DNA from: Bos javanicus
Taxonomy: Eukaryota > Chordata > Mammalia > Artiodactyla > Bovidae
DNA: 64,000 nt
Direction: 5' to 3'
Assembly: GCF_032452875.1 (NCBI RefSeq)
Contig: NC_083881.1
Location: forward strand, 59,527,689 to 59,591,688
This document shows positions 1 through 11,786 of the stretch, one piece after another (position 1 is the stretch's first letter; each line of letters starts with the position of its first letter). Under the pieces are notes generated by a model that worked only from the letters and a program-made list of their open reading frames with translations, was not told where the DNA came from and made no database searches. A program made the position numbers and the translations under genes.

Positions 1-1110
1 AGAACTAGTTTGAAATAGTTTTATTTCAAAATCAGACCAAAGTGCCAAATGAGTACCTGCGTAAAGAACAAGGCCTTAACCAGAAAGATGAAAACTTAAA
101 ATAGATCCTGACTAAAGCTTGGAGAACTTCAAATACAAAGAGGGCATGAGCTTGGATCCAGGAGAAAGACCTTCAAACTCCAGCCTTAGTGAGAAAAGCA
201 GTGAGTGATAAAGAGTTCAACTGTGGGTCCTGTACCTGTTTGTTCACTAGCCCCAGAGCCTTTGAGGATCTTCTCTGGTCCCCTATAGACCACAAAAATG
301 TTGATCTGAAACAAATGTGGACTGCCAAATATTTCTCCAGTGAATATGGATTTATCCAGAATCAGCAGAAAATTGCAATTTGGAGTCTGCAACCCTGGCT
401 AACCTCATGCAAGTTGCCATACAGAAAGAGATGGTGAACTCTTTTATAGAGGGTAAAAAGGACTTTGGGAAGGCTATAGTAAATAGTTCACGGTTTTTCA
501 TTGGTTGGGTCCTTGCCAGGGAAGAAGAGGAGTCTTTCTTCTTCCTGTTGGGTTCTGCTATTTTCACATGACATAAGAGTGCCCCTTTCTGGTCTCCTGA
601 CTCTGTTTAGTTGAGGTTTCTGTTTTTTTAATTTTTTAAGTATAAAAATGGTTGGAAAAAATTACAAGAAAATACACTACACAAATATTGAAAGTTTCAG
701 GAAATCGATTTTAAAAACACTGTGAAATGTTGTTGACATTAATATAACCTATATCTCTAGATCCTATAGTTAGATGCTATGTGTAGGATATTCAGAAAAT
801 TACCACACATAAGATAAGCTTAGTATTATTAATAAATAATTGAATTTACAGATTTATATGTCTGGCAGTTTAAGAAAGCAATCAAACATTTGGAAACCTA
901 TCATGCAATTTAAAAACATTTCTATTTCCCTGCTCTCTTTTGGAAAGCCCTTCTCAGTTCACAGATAAGAAAATTAGATCTTAGGGTTTCTTATTTTCAT
1001 ACAGTGGTACTACCCTCTAGGTAGATTCCCTCTAATCTAGGCCAGTGGTTTTAATCCAGTGCTCTTTATAGTAAGACCTTTGTTCAGCAGGGCACACAAT
1101 AATTTGCCTA
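1..1110. other. Unassigned AT-rich DNA
   Basis: No transposon, exon or RNA gene recognised. Two short overlapping frames near 189-571 have no recognisable motif and look like chance open frames. The segment is neither simple repeat nor obviously BovB-, L1- or L2-derived; an eroded old repeat cannot be excluded by eye. Confidence 0.5.
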
Positions 1111-1332
1111 CATGTGTGCTAAGTCACTTTAATCATGTATGATTTTTTGCAACCCCATGGACTATAGCCCGCTAGGTTCCTCTGTCCATGGGATTCTCCA
1201 GGCAAGAGTACTAGAATGGGTTGCCATGTCCTTTTCCAGGGGAGCTTCCAGACCTAGAAATAGAAACCAGGTTTCTTCTGTCTCCTGCACTAGCAGGTGG
1301 GTTTTTTAGGACTAGCGCCATCTGGGAAGCCC
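1111..1332 (-). mobile_element. Bov-tA SINE, full-length, antisense
   Basis: Read on the minus strand it starts with a degraded tRNA-like head near 1332 and ends in the BovB-type tail near 1111. The plus strand shows the tail words ccatggactatagccc and tctccaggcaagagtact. Internally diverged, so not recent. The tRNA-like part is a SINE promoter relic, not a tRNA gene. Confidence 0.9.
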
Positions 1333-1341
1333 AATTATCTG

Positions 1342-1394
1342 CCTGCTGCTGCTGCTGCTGCTGCTAAGTCACTTCAGTCGTGTCGGACTCTGTG
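1342..1394 (-). mobile_element. BOV-A2 SINE, severely 5'-truncated
   Basis: Only the last ~50 bases of BOV-A2 are present: a (CAG)n tail (CTG on this strand) and the sequence aagtcacttcagtcgtgtc. It is bracketed by tctgcct at 1338-1344 and 1395-1401, a plausible target-site duplication, so it looks like a complete retrotransposition event that stopped early. Confidence 0.75.
1343..1365 (+). repeat. (CTG)n microsatellite, SINE tail
   Basis: About seven CTG units. This is the 3' tail of the adjoining antisense BOV-A2 copy, not an independent triplet locus. Confidence 0.9.
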
Positions 1395-1401
1395 TCTGCC
1401 T

Positions 1402-2319
1402 AGTACTGTTCAAATGCTAATAGGATGCGAGTGAGGAGGGGCCGGGAGACTTGAGCAAAGGGGAACCAGAGGACCAAAGGCCCTTGATTTTTGCAGTCCA
1501 GCTTCAATCAGAGTCCCATATTCCATTTTTTCTATAAAATATATGGGGATATCAAGTCAGATTCTGTTTTACAATGTTTCTGTTGCAAGTGCAAGGAAAG
1601 TTTGAGAAATGTGCAAACATTTGTATAACAGTTATAACCATTATCTTATAAAATCACATCTAGTGCACAGAAGATATATCTCTGTTCTTGATGGTGATGA
1701 TGGTTTCAAGGGTGTATACTTACTCAAAACTCCTAGAGTTGTATACAATAAATATGTACTACTTTTCACATTTCAGTCATACTTCAGTAATGTGTCTGGA
1801 ATAATTCCAAATATTCTGTTATGGCTTTTATAGCGGTAAACTTCACTAAGTTTAGTCTACTTCAGATGTCCATTCATTCTACAAATATTTATAGCTGTGA
1901 GTGAATGCTTTTTTTAGCAGACCTCTGTTGTTTTTGCTTATTCTGCATCCATTCCTTTCACTGATGACAACATTCTTATTTTGCCTGGGAATCTACATAT
2001 TTCCCACCATAAGCCTTAGATGTGCCCAAATTAGTTTAATAGGATTCTCCCATGAGAATCTGAATCATGGGCAGAGTGATACAAGGATGGAAAGTAGCAT
2101 TAATTTTTCTTTGTGGTCTTACTCAGTTGTTCATCCTGCTTTCTAGCTCCCAGTAATTATTACATTACCTTCCTTTTTAAAAAAATGACTCCTCAGTTTT
2201 TCTTTTGATATTGTGGGCTAATCCATGACCTTTTAACAAATATTTTGGGAGTTAAGTTAGCCTGAGTGTGTTTATTGCTTGCATATAAGCTAAGAGTTGA
2301 AAGAGAAATAAAACTGAAT
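1402..2319. other. Unassigned DNA
   Basis: Mixed AT-rich sequence with no family recognised. The words near 1870-1890 faintly resemble an L2 3' end, too short to call. Confidence 0.5.
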
Positions 2320-2759
2320 CCTTCTCTCTCAGAATTTACAGTCTAGTAGAGAGGCTACTACATCAATAAAAATATTAATAAAAGTGTTAATTCACTGTAG
2401 AAAATATTCCCATCACATGCAAAGTTAAGTATATGATAAGGGAAATATGTGAGATTAAAGACATACAAAGGATAGATCTACATTGGACATACTGGGCCAG
2501 GAAGATTTCCTCAAAGCCTTAGTACTTAACATGACATGAGATATCAATGAAAGTTTTAAGGCAAAAGGAAAGCATCTAAGGCAGAAAGAGTAGCATATAC
2601 AATGGTCTGAAGGTAATGATGTGATATATTGATAAAGTCAGGGAAATGAAGGAAGGACACTTACTGTGACTGAATCATATGGATTGGGAGATCAGAGAAA
2701 GACTAACTTGAAAAGATTAAGTCATGCATAGATTTGTGAGCTGTGTTATGGAGTTTGGA
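2320..2759 (-). mobile_element. L2 LINE fragment, antisense, part 1
   Basis: On the plus strand the order of words (agaatttacagtctagta, then gggccaggaagatttcctc, then ...tttgtgagctgtgttatgg) follows the reverse complement of the mammalian L2 3' half. Heavily diverged, as expected for this ancient family. It continues after the L1-BT insertion. Confidence 0.6.
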
Positions 2760-2985
2760 TATGAGAATGGCATTGAAACATGTGAAATGTCATGTATGAA
2801 ACGAGATGCCAGTCCAGGTTCAATGCACGATGCTGGATGCTTGGGGCTGGTGCACTGGGACGACCCAGAGGGATGGTATGGGGAGGGAGGAGGGAGGAGG
2901 GTTCAGGATGGGGAACACATGTATACAATAAAATAAAAAAATAAAAAATAAAAAAAAATAACAAAAAAAATAAAAGTACTGAGAA
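2760..2985 (+). mobile_element. L1-BT-like LINE 3' end
   Basis: Carries the bovine L1 3'UTR: gaatggcattgaaacatgt, the ccaggttcaatgcacgatg word, a GGGA/GGAGG-rich block at 2875-2905 and atgtatac, then an A-rich tail at 2927-2982. The usual ~55 bases between atgtatac and the tail are missing, so this copy has a 3'UTR deletion. It splits the surrounding L2. Confidence 0.9.
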
Positions 2986-3115
2986 GCCACCTAAGGAATC
3001 TGAGTGAGAAAGAGACAAAACCAATTTTTAAAGTGTAAAGATTCAAGAAAAATTGCTCCAACAATGTTGAGAATGTATTGTAATAATTTAAGCCCAGAGG
3101 CAGGAAAGTCTGTAT
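2986..3115 (-). mobile_element. L2 LINE fragment, antisense, part 2
   Basis: Resumes the L2 antisense consensus where part 1 stopped (gagaagccacctaagg..., then taataatttaagcccagagg). This shows that the L1-BT piece inserted into a pre-existing L2. Confidence 0.55.
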
Positions 3116-3159
3116 TTTTTAAAATTAATTCTTAATTTCCCAATATAAATTTAAAAAAG

Positions 3160-3365
3160 ACTCACTGGAAAAGATTGTGATCCTGGGAAAGATTGAGGGT
3201 AGGAGGAGGAGGTAGTGACAGAGGTGAGATTATCTGACGGCATCATTGACTCAATGGACATGAGCTTGAGCAAACTCTAGGAGATAGTGAAGGACAGGGA
3301 AGCCTGGTGAGATGCAGTCCATGGGGTCACAAAGAGTTGGACACAACTTAGCAACTCAGCAACAG
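3160..3365 (+). mobile_element. BovB LINE 3' end, short
   Basis: Matches the last ~200 bases of BovB: gggaaagattgagggtagg, catcattgactcaatggac, catggggtcacaaagagt. Carries the older-type 3' end. 5'-truncated. Confidence 0.9.
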
Positions 3366-3634
3366 AGGAAAGAATGATCACTGTTGATTGCCAAATTAAT
3401 GATCTTAAACCTCAAAAAGAAGATTGTTTAAAAGGACAAGAGAAAAGGGTATTACTTACAGTGTTTTAGGCATATTACATGAAAAATAAAACACATATAT
3501 ATCCTGGAAATAATTTTGAAATCCAAGAAATGGAGAAAATCCTGCAAATAACATCTATAAAGGAAAAGCATCAGGCTTCTCTTCTGTAACATTTGAAGTT
3601 AGAAGACAGTGGAATAGAATCTCCTACTACTAAG
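3366..3634 (+). mobile_element. Probable L1M fragment hosting BovB
   Basis: The words catcaggcttctcttctg and gaagttagaagacagtgg resemble the L1M ORF1-distal region. Identity is low. It is the target of the next BovB copy, whose TSD lies at its right edge. Confidence 0.45.
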
Positions 3635-5070
3635 ATGATGCTGTGAAAGTGCTGCACTCAATATGCTGGCAAATTTGGAAAACTCAGCAGTGGCCACAGG
3701 ACTGGAAAAGGTCAGTTTTCATTCCAATCCCAGAGAAAGGCAATGCCAAAGAATTCTCAAACTACCACAAACCACACAATTGCACTCATCTCATACACTA
3801 GCAAATTAATGCTCAAAATTCTCCAAGCCAGGCTTCAACAGCATGTGAACCACGAACTTCCAGATGTTCAAACTGGATTTAGAAAAAGCAGAGGAACCAG
3901 AGATCAAATTGCCAACATCTGTGAAATTATCAAAAAAGTGAGAGAGTTCCAGAAAAACATCTACTTCTGCTTTATTGACTACGTCAAAGTCTTTGACTGT
4001 GTGGATCACAACAAACTGTGGGAAATTCTTAAAGAGATGGGAATACCAGACCACCTGAGAAATCACCTGCCTCCTGAGAAATCTGTATGCAGTCAAGAGG
4101 CAACAGTTAGAAGTGGACATGGAACAACAGACTGGTTCCAAATCCGCAAAGGAGTACGTCAAGGCTGTATATTGTCACCCTGCTTATTTAACTTATATAC
4201 AGAGTACATCATGAGAAATGCTGGACTGGATGAAGCACAAGCTGGGATCAAGATTGCGGAGAGAAATATCAATAATCTCAGATATGCAGTTGACACCACA
4301 CTTATGGCAAAAAGTGAATAAGAACTAAAGAGTCTCTTGATGATAGTGAAAGAGGAGAGTGAAAAAGTTGGCTTAAAACTCAACATTCAGAAAGCTAAGA
4401 TCATGGCATCCAGTCCCATCACTTCATGGGAAATAGATGGGGAAACAGTGGAAACAGTGACAGACTATTTTTTGAAGGGGGCTCCAAAATCACTGCAGAT
4501 GGTGACTGCAGCCATGAAATTAAAAGACACTTGCTCCTTGGAATAAAAGTTATGATCAACCTAGACAGCATATTAAAAAGCAGTGACATTACTTTGCCAA
4601 CAAAGGTCTATCTAGTCAAAGCTATGGTTTTTCCAGTGGTCATGTATGGATGTGAGAGGTGGACCATAAAGAAAGCTGAGCACTGAAGAATTGATACCTT
4701 TGAACTGTGGTGTTGGAGAAAACTCTTGAGAGTCCCTTGGACTGTGAGGATATCCAAGCAATCCATCCTAAAGGAAATCAGACCTGAATATTCATTGGAA
4801 GGATTGATGCTGAAGCTGAAACTCCAATACTTTGGCCACCTGATGTGAAGAACTGACTCATTTGAAAAGACCCTGATGCTGGGAAAGATTGAAGGCAGGA
4901 GGAGAAGGGCACGACAGAAGATGAGATGGTTGGATGGCATCACCGGCTCAATGAACATGAGTTTGAGCAAATTTGGGGAGTTGGTGATGGACAGGGAGGC
5001 CTGGCATGCTGCAGTCCATGGGGTCGCAAAGAGTTGGACACGGCTGAGTGACTGAACCCAACTGAGCTCA
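3635..5070 (+). mobile_element. BovB LINE, 5'-truncated, with TSD
   Basis: Covers the reverse-transcriptase region through the 3' end of BovB (RTE class). The flanks carry actactaag at 3626-3634 and 5071-5079, a target-site duplication that fixes both ends. It begins inside ORF2 at atgatgctgtgaaagtgctg. The 3' part is of the older type (cctgaatattcattgg at 4784). Confidence 0.95.
3743..4321 (+). pseudogene. BovB reverse transcriptase fragment, dead
   Basis: The 192-codon frame covers fingers and palm of the RTE reverse transcriptase: FIDYVKVFDCVDHNKLW near residues 76-92 and the RQGCILSPCLFN block near 143. The catalytic YxDD box reads YAVD (codons 4283-4294), so a catalytic aspartate is lost, and a TAA stop follows at 4319. 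The first methionine is arbitrary; real BovB ORF2 begins far upstream. It is also interrupted relative to consensus near 4060, so this is a molecular fossil with no expected activity. Confidence 0.85.
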
Positions 5071-5079
5071 ACTACTAAG

Positions 5080-5486
5080 AGAAATGACTGAACTCAATCA
5101 AACTATTAACTATAATAGTGAAAGATATGTGTAAAAATGCAGAGATCTAAGTATATTTTTATATATGCATATATGTTTTCTGGAGAAAATAAAGATGAAA
5201 GCACCTGAACAAGACAAACAATAAAACACCAAAACCAAAACTTCACAATAGGAAAAAATTAAAGAAAGATGGTGGTCAATAAACTTAGTTATAAATACAT
5301 AATTACTTTAAATATATAATTACTAATGTGGGTTGATAGCTCCATACTCGAAAGGAATTTTTGATAATAACCTAAAAGTCAAAGCATTAGTTCTCTGAAA
5401 TAAAATCTTGATGCATAGGTGACCGTAGAGAGAAGGAAGAAGTCAAAATATTCCAGACTTATCAATTTGAATGAGGATAGGGGTAG
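5080..5486. other. Unassigned A-rich DNA
   Basis: Continues the sequence interrupted by the BovB copy and may belong to the same old L1M. No diagnostic block is visible after the TSD. Confidence 0.45.
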
Positions 5487-5488
5487 AA

Positions 5489-5704
5489 GCCTGGTAGGCT
5501 GCAGTCCATGGGGTCTCTGGCAGTCGGACACGACTGAGCGACTTCACTTTCACTTTTCACTTTCATGCATTGGAGAAGGAAATGGCAGCCCACTCCAGTG
5601 TTCTTGCCTGGAGAATCCCAGGGACGGGGAGCCTGGTGGGCTGCCGTCTATGGGGTCGCACAGAGTTGGACACGACTGAAGCGATTTAGCAGCAGCAGCA
5701 GCAG
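5489..5704 (+). mobile_element. BOV-A2 SINE, 5'-truncated
   Basis: Contains the end of the left monomer, the (ACTTTC)-type linker at 5541-5565, the right monomer and a (CAG)n tail at 5689-5706. The first ~45 bases are missing. BOV-A2 is a dimer of BovB-tail-derived units mobilised in trans. Confidence 0.95.
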
Positions 5705-5708
5705 CAGG

Positions 5709-6755
5709 GATAGAAAAGAAAATGGAAGAAGGAAGTGAAATTTTCCAAGAGCTCTGTTGACAGCTGTTGAATTCCATGGCAGTTCCATTGTAATACTATT
5801 AAACAACTGAGTATTTCAGTTATTTTTCAGGAAGTCACTGAAAAATCACTTTATGCCCCATGTTGCATGAATCACAATACCATAAGCTACTATTATATCA
5901 TTTACCTCACCATTTTTCTCCATTTCTGCTAAGCACTCTGGAACTTTAATACAATAAAAAGCAGTTTCACTCTAAATAATTTATAAGTAACAAAGGTTGC
6001 ATACATTCAGTGTGGTTTTCCTAAATGCTTTGTTCCTTTTGGCAATTACTATTGTTGCAATTTGGTAATTTCTATTGTTGGTACCATTAGAGGTATGATC
6101 CCCTCACTCCTAACAACTCCTCCAATTGCAGGAAGGTTGGAGCTGCAGCCGCCTAGAGAAAACGCCGGTAATGCTTACCCTTTAGTGCTGCAGATTATCT
6201 CTTCAGGTCACACCCTGTTTCACCACTCTTAGCCTTCCTGTTCTGATCTATATTCTTGGGTGTTCAACAAGCTTTTCCTTGTGAATGTGTTTCTATTTGC
6301 CATGTTGGATCCTTGCCTCCACTATGATTGCCTACGTCTGTTCAGTCTATGCAATAACTCTTGTTCCCAAACTCTTTTGCCTCCTCACTGTGTCTGCTAC
6401 ATACCCTCAAGACTAGCTCTGACTTAGTACTTCAGGCCTCCTCTTTCCCAGGAAGTAAGTTCAGGAAAATTATAAATATCACTGAATAGCAGCAATAACC
6501 ATATCCAAGCATTGAAGATCATGGATTCCATGCCAGATTCCTTTCTTAAATGGAATCTTACTTAGAACATGAAAACATGTTTGTCATTAGAGAAGCCCAG
6601 TGAGCCTTCTAGAGTCTAGATAAGTCTAGACCCACCCACTCATTCTTTTAATCATCTGAAGACCTTCAGGAGAATATTTCCCCAACACAAACCCTTTGGT
6701 GCACCATCACTTCTGGTTTATTTAATAATATTCTTTAAGTAGGATCACTTTTGGT
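5709..6755. other. Unassigned DNA
   Basis: No repeat family recognised. One patch at 6120-6175 keeps two CpG sites in otherwise CpG-poor DNA and has splice-like edges, but is judged chance (see rejected items). Confidence 0.5.
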
Positions 6756-6884
6756 GGTGCTGACTTGGTCGCTTAGCAGTGATGGACTCTTTGCAACCCC
6801 ATGGGCTATAGTCTGCCAGGCTCCTCAGACCATGAGATTTCCCAGGCAAGAATATTGGAGTGGGTTGCCATTTCCTTCTCCAAG
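6756..6884 (-). mobile_element. Bov-A/Bov-tA tail fragment, antisense
   Basis: BovB-type SINE tail: ctttgcaaccccatgggc, tctgccaggctcctcag, gtgggttgccatttccttc. No tRNA-like head is present, so it is 5'-truncated or a single Bov-A unit. Confidence 0.85.
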
Positions 6885-7395
6885 GATCCTTTTTATTCTT
6901 AAATATAGTGAAAAAACAAAAATGTGGGTGTGAAAGTAGGAAGGATCACAACTCTAGATGAAAGAACTACTCTTCAAGCTAAAGAAGTAAGGCTTGAGAT
7001 GTCAATACAGAGTCTAGAGAAGTGGCCTGAATCTGGCTGTCCAGGTTCCAAGACTGAACTCAAGAAAAGAGAAATATGGTAAGAGCAAGGAGAAGGAAAG
7101 AAAGAGCTGGACCTTGGCTACACAATAAACATCTGGAGATGCTGGGAAGGAAAACTGAATGAAGAAAAAGAAGAGGGGAAATTGGAGGACAGTGAATCTG
7201 AAATCAATAGAGAGATACTGAAACCATAGTACCAATAGTCTCACAGATACTATTATCACAGACACTGAAGAAGGAATTCTGAACTGAGAGGAATTTGAAG
7301 CTGTGTGGATTGACATGGATATAGTGGGTGGGCTGCAGAAAGGGGACCCTGGGGATGAAAATTTAAGTAGGGTTGTTGTTTGAAAAAATAGGGGC
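6885..7395. other. Unassigned purine-rich DNA
   Basis: A GA-rich stretch (7060-7190) with no recognised family. Any open frames on the minus strand here run into the neighbouring BovB and are not genes. Confidence 0.5.
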
Positions 7396-8032
7396 TTCAG
7401 TTCAATACAATCATTCAGTTGTGTCCGACTCTTTGCAACCCCATGGACTGCAGCTTGCCAGGCCTCCCTGTCCATCACCAATTCCCAGAGCTTACTCAAA
7501 CTCATGTCCATTGAGTCAGTGATGCCATTCAACCATCTCATCCTCTGTCATCTCCTTCTCCTCCTGCCTTCAGTCTTTCCCAGCATCAGGGTCCTTTCTA
7601 ATGAATCAGGTGGCCAAAGTATTGGAGTTTCAGCTTCAGTATCAGCCCTTCCAATGAATATTCAGGACTGATTTCCTTTAGGATGGACTGGCTGGATCTT
7701 CTTGCAGTCCAAGGGACTCTCAAGAGTCTTCTCCAACACCACAGTTCAAAATCATCAATTCTTCGGCACTCAGCTTTCTTTATAGTTCACCTCTCACATC
7801 CATACACGACTACTGGAAAAACCATAGCTTTGACTAGATGGACCTTTGTTGACAAAGTAATGTCTCTGCTTTTTAATAAGTTATCTAGGTTGTCATAGCT
7901 TTTCTTCCAAGGAGCAAGCATCTTTTAATTTCATGGTTGTAATCACCACCTGCAGTGATTTTGGAGTCCCCAAAAATAAAGTCTCTCACTGTTTCCACTG
8001 TTTCCCCATCTATTTGCCATGAAATGATGGGG
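7396..8032 (-). mobile_element. BovB LINE 3' end, antisense
   Basis: About 640 bases from the BovB 3' terminus back to the block that encodes SWEIDGETVETV (antisense near 7985-8030). Older-type 3' end (ccaatgaatattcaggact on the plus strand). Many small substitutions; a deletion removes part of the ttcgcatcaggtggcc block near 7600. Confidence 0.95.
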
Positions 8033-8890
8033 CATATAGGAATATAAAGAAGCACTTGAGGCCCAGGTTGAGACACTGAGAGAATTAAAGAAAGAAAGTT
8101 AAGGCAAGATTACTAAAATGAGAGTTGAGGGATGATAATGGGCCAAGAAACGGCTGCAGGAAGGTAAGCCAGAGTCCCTAACATGTATCAGGGAGAGGGA
8201 ATAGACAGAAGAGGAGAGTCAAATAAGGTACACAGAGGCTTCTGACCTTCTGAGACTGGACTGTGAATGCTGAGGCTCCAGTCAGCATCTGATGAGTGAA
8301 GCTGAAGTACCGTCTAGGCATTAAGTAACATATTCTTATCAACCACCAGTGGTATGTCTATTGCACTCTGGCAAACCCTGACATCGAAGAAATTCTCTGA
8401 GTGAATGTGTAGCTTCCTTAAGCATTTGGGAGGATATATGGGACAGAGGACCAACTATAAAGTCACACATCCGTGTCCTCTTGCATTTTATCGAGTTGCT
8501 TTACAGGGAAGCACAAACATTGTGAGAAGGAAAAAGTCTACTATTAGGAGGAGAAACCCACATTGCTTTTCATTTCATGGTTTTCTGTAACACCACTGAG
8601 AGGGAATAATGGCACTTAATCATATGTATTAAATATACTGCATTCAGGGATTTTTTTTAATGCCTTGACCAGGTAAAGGCTACAGGGTTTAGAGATGTTA
8701 ACCTATGCTTGAAACTTTAATAGCTAGGCCGACTTGAGAGCAATATTATCGTTAATACAACTTGGAACTACAAGTCTGAATCCAGAAAGCTCTGAAAAAT
8801 AATATTTATCATTACCACAGGTCTTTTAATGAGAGAGGGCTAGTGATTAAGCAATTTTCTCACAGCTTCAACCCATCTTCTCTAGTGGCT
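8033..8890. other. Unassigned DNA
   Basis: No repeat or gene recognised on either strand. Confidence 0.5.
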
Positions 8891-8959
8891 TTGTGATGCT
8901 GGAGCTGATACTCTGTAAATTACATTTCTCCTTTGCCATCTGGCTCTCTGTTAAGTTTG

Positions 8960-9600
8960 GCCAAAAGTTGGGCTCTAGGGGGAAGCTAAAATATAGAAAA
9001 GGTAAGAAAGAATTTGTGTCTTATTATTTACTTGCTATTCCTGTCAGTGTCACCGCATCAGTGTCTCTTCTCCCTATTTTAGAAACAGTTTGTTCCAGCT
9101 CTCAGATTCTTCTACCATTCTCAGAATCAACCTCATTGATTCTCAGATGTGAGCACAAGCTAAGTAGCACTCATCCCTCAGAGGTCTGGGTTTTGGCTAT
9201 GGTTGGATTTCTGGGGCCCCTCCTGTAGACTTACAGGTTCTGATCATCGCAACCACCTCTCTTTGTAGAATGGGCAAAGCTGGGGTTAGTAGCTGCTTCC
9301 TGTAATTACTATCTCTGCGTTGTTTTGTGTTTCCATTCTGTACTGCCAGTCTTCCAATACTAATCAATGTGCGGGCATGCATGCTAAGTCGCTTCAGCCG
9401 TGTCCGATTCTTTGCGACCACATGGACTGTAGCCCACCAGGCTCCTTTGTCCATGGGATACTAACCAATACTTAACGTCTAATACGTTAACCTCCAACTG
9501 ATTAACCAATTTCTTATATTAAATTATCTTTGATTTAAAAAAAAAAACTGTGTGGTTTCCATTTTAGTAATTGAATTCTGACTAATTTAGAGAGGTAAAG
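8960..9600 (+). mobile_element. Possible old interspersed repeat, family unknown
   Basis: The layout tagtagctgcttcctgtaa ... ctgtgtggtttccatttta ... attctgactaattt near 9280-9590 resembles the ends of old mammalian LTR or DNA repeats, but I cannot name the family. It contains the SINE at 9370-9457. Confidence 0.3.
9370..9457 (-). mobile_element. Bov-tA SINE, 5'-truncated, with TSD
   Basis: About 88 bases of BovB-type SINE tail (cgcttcagccgtgtccg, ggactgtagcccaccaggc). Imperfect TSD atactaatcaat (9357-9368) and atactaaccaat (9458-9469). Confidence 0.85.
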
Positions 9601-10199
9601 ATCTTCTGCAGTGAATTATAAAAAAATCTTTTTAAAATTCTCTTTAAGTCTACCTCTTTCCAAATAATAATTCTTTTTCCAGTTGTTAACTATCAGCCCA
9701 CTCACTGCCAGCCAGCTGTCCTAGCTCATGTTCCACATCTGAAAGCTGTCATCCTGTTACCAATTCCCCATACTCACATATGCATTTCAAAAACATGACT
9801 ATATGACTCCCTCCCTTGTGAAAACCACACACAAGGTGTTGTGTATCTATCTTTCTGAATGTTTATCCCTCCCTTCCTTAAAAATCAGCCCCTAAGGAAT
9901 TCTCATGGAAAAGGAAAATTGTTACCTTGTTAAATCTTCTGCTTCATTAAATCTTTGTGGTTTTCCATAAAGAAAAGCATAATATATACCTATGTCAACA
10001 GAGGTATTTTCTTCCTATCTGTGCTCTGATTTTTCCTTCTCATTGGACAAATAGGATCCTCTTCAAGTGCGTTTTTATTCAATCTGATCCATTAGCAGCC
10101 CTCTTAGTAAATGTATGAGAAAATACATAAACATTAGGATTTAGTCTTTGTCTCCATAATTCTGTGTTTCCTTGTTTCTAAATAAGCCTCTATTTTCCC
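9601..10199. other. Unassigned DNA
   Basis: No repeat or gene recognised. Confidence 0.5.
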
Positions 10200-10554
10200 C
10201 TGCCTTATTGAGATATTAATATTACTAGATACATTAATTATAATCTGTAATGCTGTACCTGAGGTATCCAGAACTTACTCATAGCTAGAAATTCTTACCA
10301 TTTGATCAAAATCTCCCCATTTCCCCCATCCCCAGCTCCTGGCAACCAACATTCTACTCTCGGTTTCTATGAGTTTAGTGCTTTTTAGGTTCCATATATA
10401 AATGAGAACATACAGTATTTCTCTGTGTCTGACTTATTTCATTTAGCATAATGACCTCCTGGGTCATGTCACAAAAAGCAGGATTTCCTTCTCTTTATGG
10501 TTGAATTATGATATAAATTTATGATATAAATTTATGATATAAATATAATATATA

Positions 10555-10593
<39 letters not shown>

Positions 10594-11565
10594 AATATAT
10601 ATAAATATAAATTTATGATATAAATTTATGATATAAATATAAATATACTGCACTTTCTTTACGCATTCATCTGTATACTCAGGTTGTTTGCATATCTAGG
10701 CTATTATGAATAAAGCTACAGTAAACATGAGTTGCAGATCTCTCTTCAAGATAGTGCTTTCATTTCCTTTGGAGTTATACCCAGGAGTGGAATTGTTGGA
10801 TAATATATTAGTTCTATTTTTAATTTTTTGAGGAAATGTTATACTATTTTCCATAATGGTTCACCAATTTATATTCCCATCAATAGTGCATATGAATTCC
10901 CTTTTCTCCACATCTTTAGCAACTCTTGTTATCACTTGTCTTTTTGATCATAGCCATTCTAACATGTGATAACTCATGGTTTGGATGTACAGTTTCCTGA
11001 TGATTAGTAATGTTAAGAATCTTTTCATGTAGTGTTGGCCATTTGTGTATCATCTTTGGAAGAATGTTTATCCAAATCTTCTGCCCATTTTTAAGTGGGT
11101 TTTCTTCTTGCTGTTGAATTAAATTTGTTATATATTTTCAAATTTACCCCCTATCAGACAGGTGGTATGCAAATATTTTCTGTAGGTTGCCATTCTATAG
11201 GTTGCCTTTTCATTTTGTTTATTGCTTCTTTTGCTGGTCAGAAGCTTTTTAGTTTCATGAAGTCCCATTTATTTATTTTGCTTTTGCTATTTGTACTTTT
11301 GTGGTCATATTAAAAAAAAAAACTGTTGCCAACAGGCACCAGAGAATATTGCTCTATGTTTTCTTTTAGTAGTTCTACAGCTTTGTATTGTACATTTAAG
11401 CCTCTAATCCATTTTCAATTGGATTTTGTGTATGGTGTGATATAAGAGTCCGATTTTATTCTTTCACGTGTGATTCTCCAGTTTCCTGAACAGTTTATTG
11501 AATGGACTATCTTGGCCTCATGGAGCATTCTTGGCTTCCTTATGGAATATTAACTGACCCTTTGT
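10200..11565 (-). mobile_element. L1M LINE, antisense, segment 1 (3' end)
   Basis: Starts with the 3'UTR-type ccttattgagatattaat and runs backwards into ORF2. Diagnostic plus-strand words include cctggcaaccaacattc, tgattagtaatgttaag and ttgccttttcattttg. Many substitutions place it among old mammalian L1s. It continues in later segments after three insertions. Confidence 0.9.
10505..10645 (+). repeat. AT-rich compound repeat inside L1M
   Basis: A (AAAT)n run at about 10554-10595 is flanked on both sides by copies of atgatataaattt (10508-10545 and 10606-10640). The arrangement is nearly symmetrical and absent from the L1 consensus, so it grew after insertion. Confidence 0.9.
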
Positions 11566-11786
11566 TGTTCTGTACTTAGTTGCTCAGTCATGTCTGACTC
11601 TTTGTGACCCCATGAACTGTAGCCTGCTAGGCTCCACTGTCCATGGGGTTTTTCAGGTAAGAGTACTGGAGTGGATTGCCATATCCTTTTCTGGGGTATC
11701 TTCTTGACCCAGGGATCCAACCCTTGGCTCCTGTGTCTCCTGCATTGCAGGAGAACTCTCGACCTGCTGAGCCACTGGGGAAGCCA
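11566..11786 (-). mobile_element. Bov-tA SINE, full-length, antisense
   Basis: tRNA-like head at the right (gctgagccactggggaagcc on the plus strand), BovB-type tail at the left. An imperfect TSD around the tgaccct word at 11553-11565 and 11787-11800 lies inside the L1M. Confidence 0.9.

Noticed and set aside
1343..1365. CTG/CAG runs as CRISPR or expansion loci
   Set aside because: They are BOV-A2 tails, recurring at each copy; there is no repeat-spacer pattern anywhere in the window.
6132..6167. 36-base segment between aattgcag and gtaatg with two CpGs
   Set aside because: Too short, donor weak, no neighbouring exon; chance is the simpler reading.
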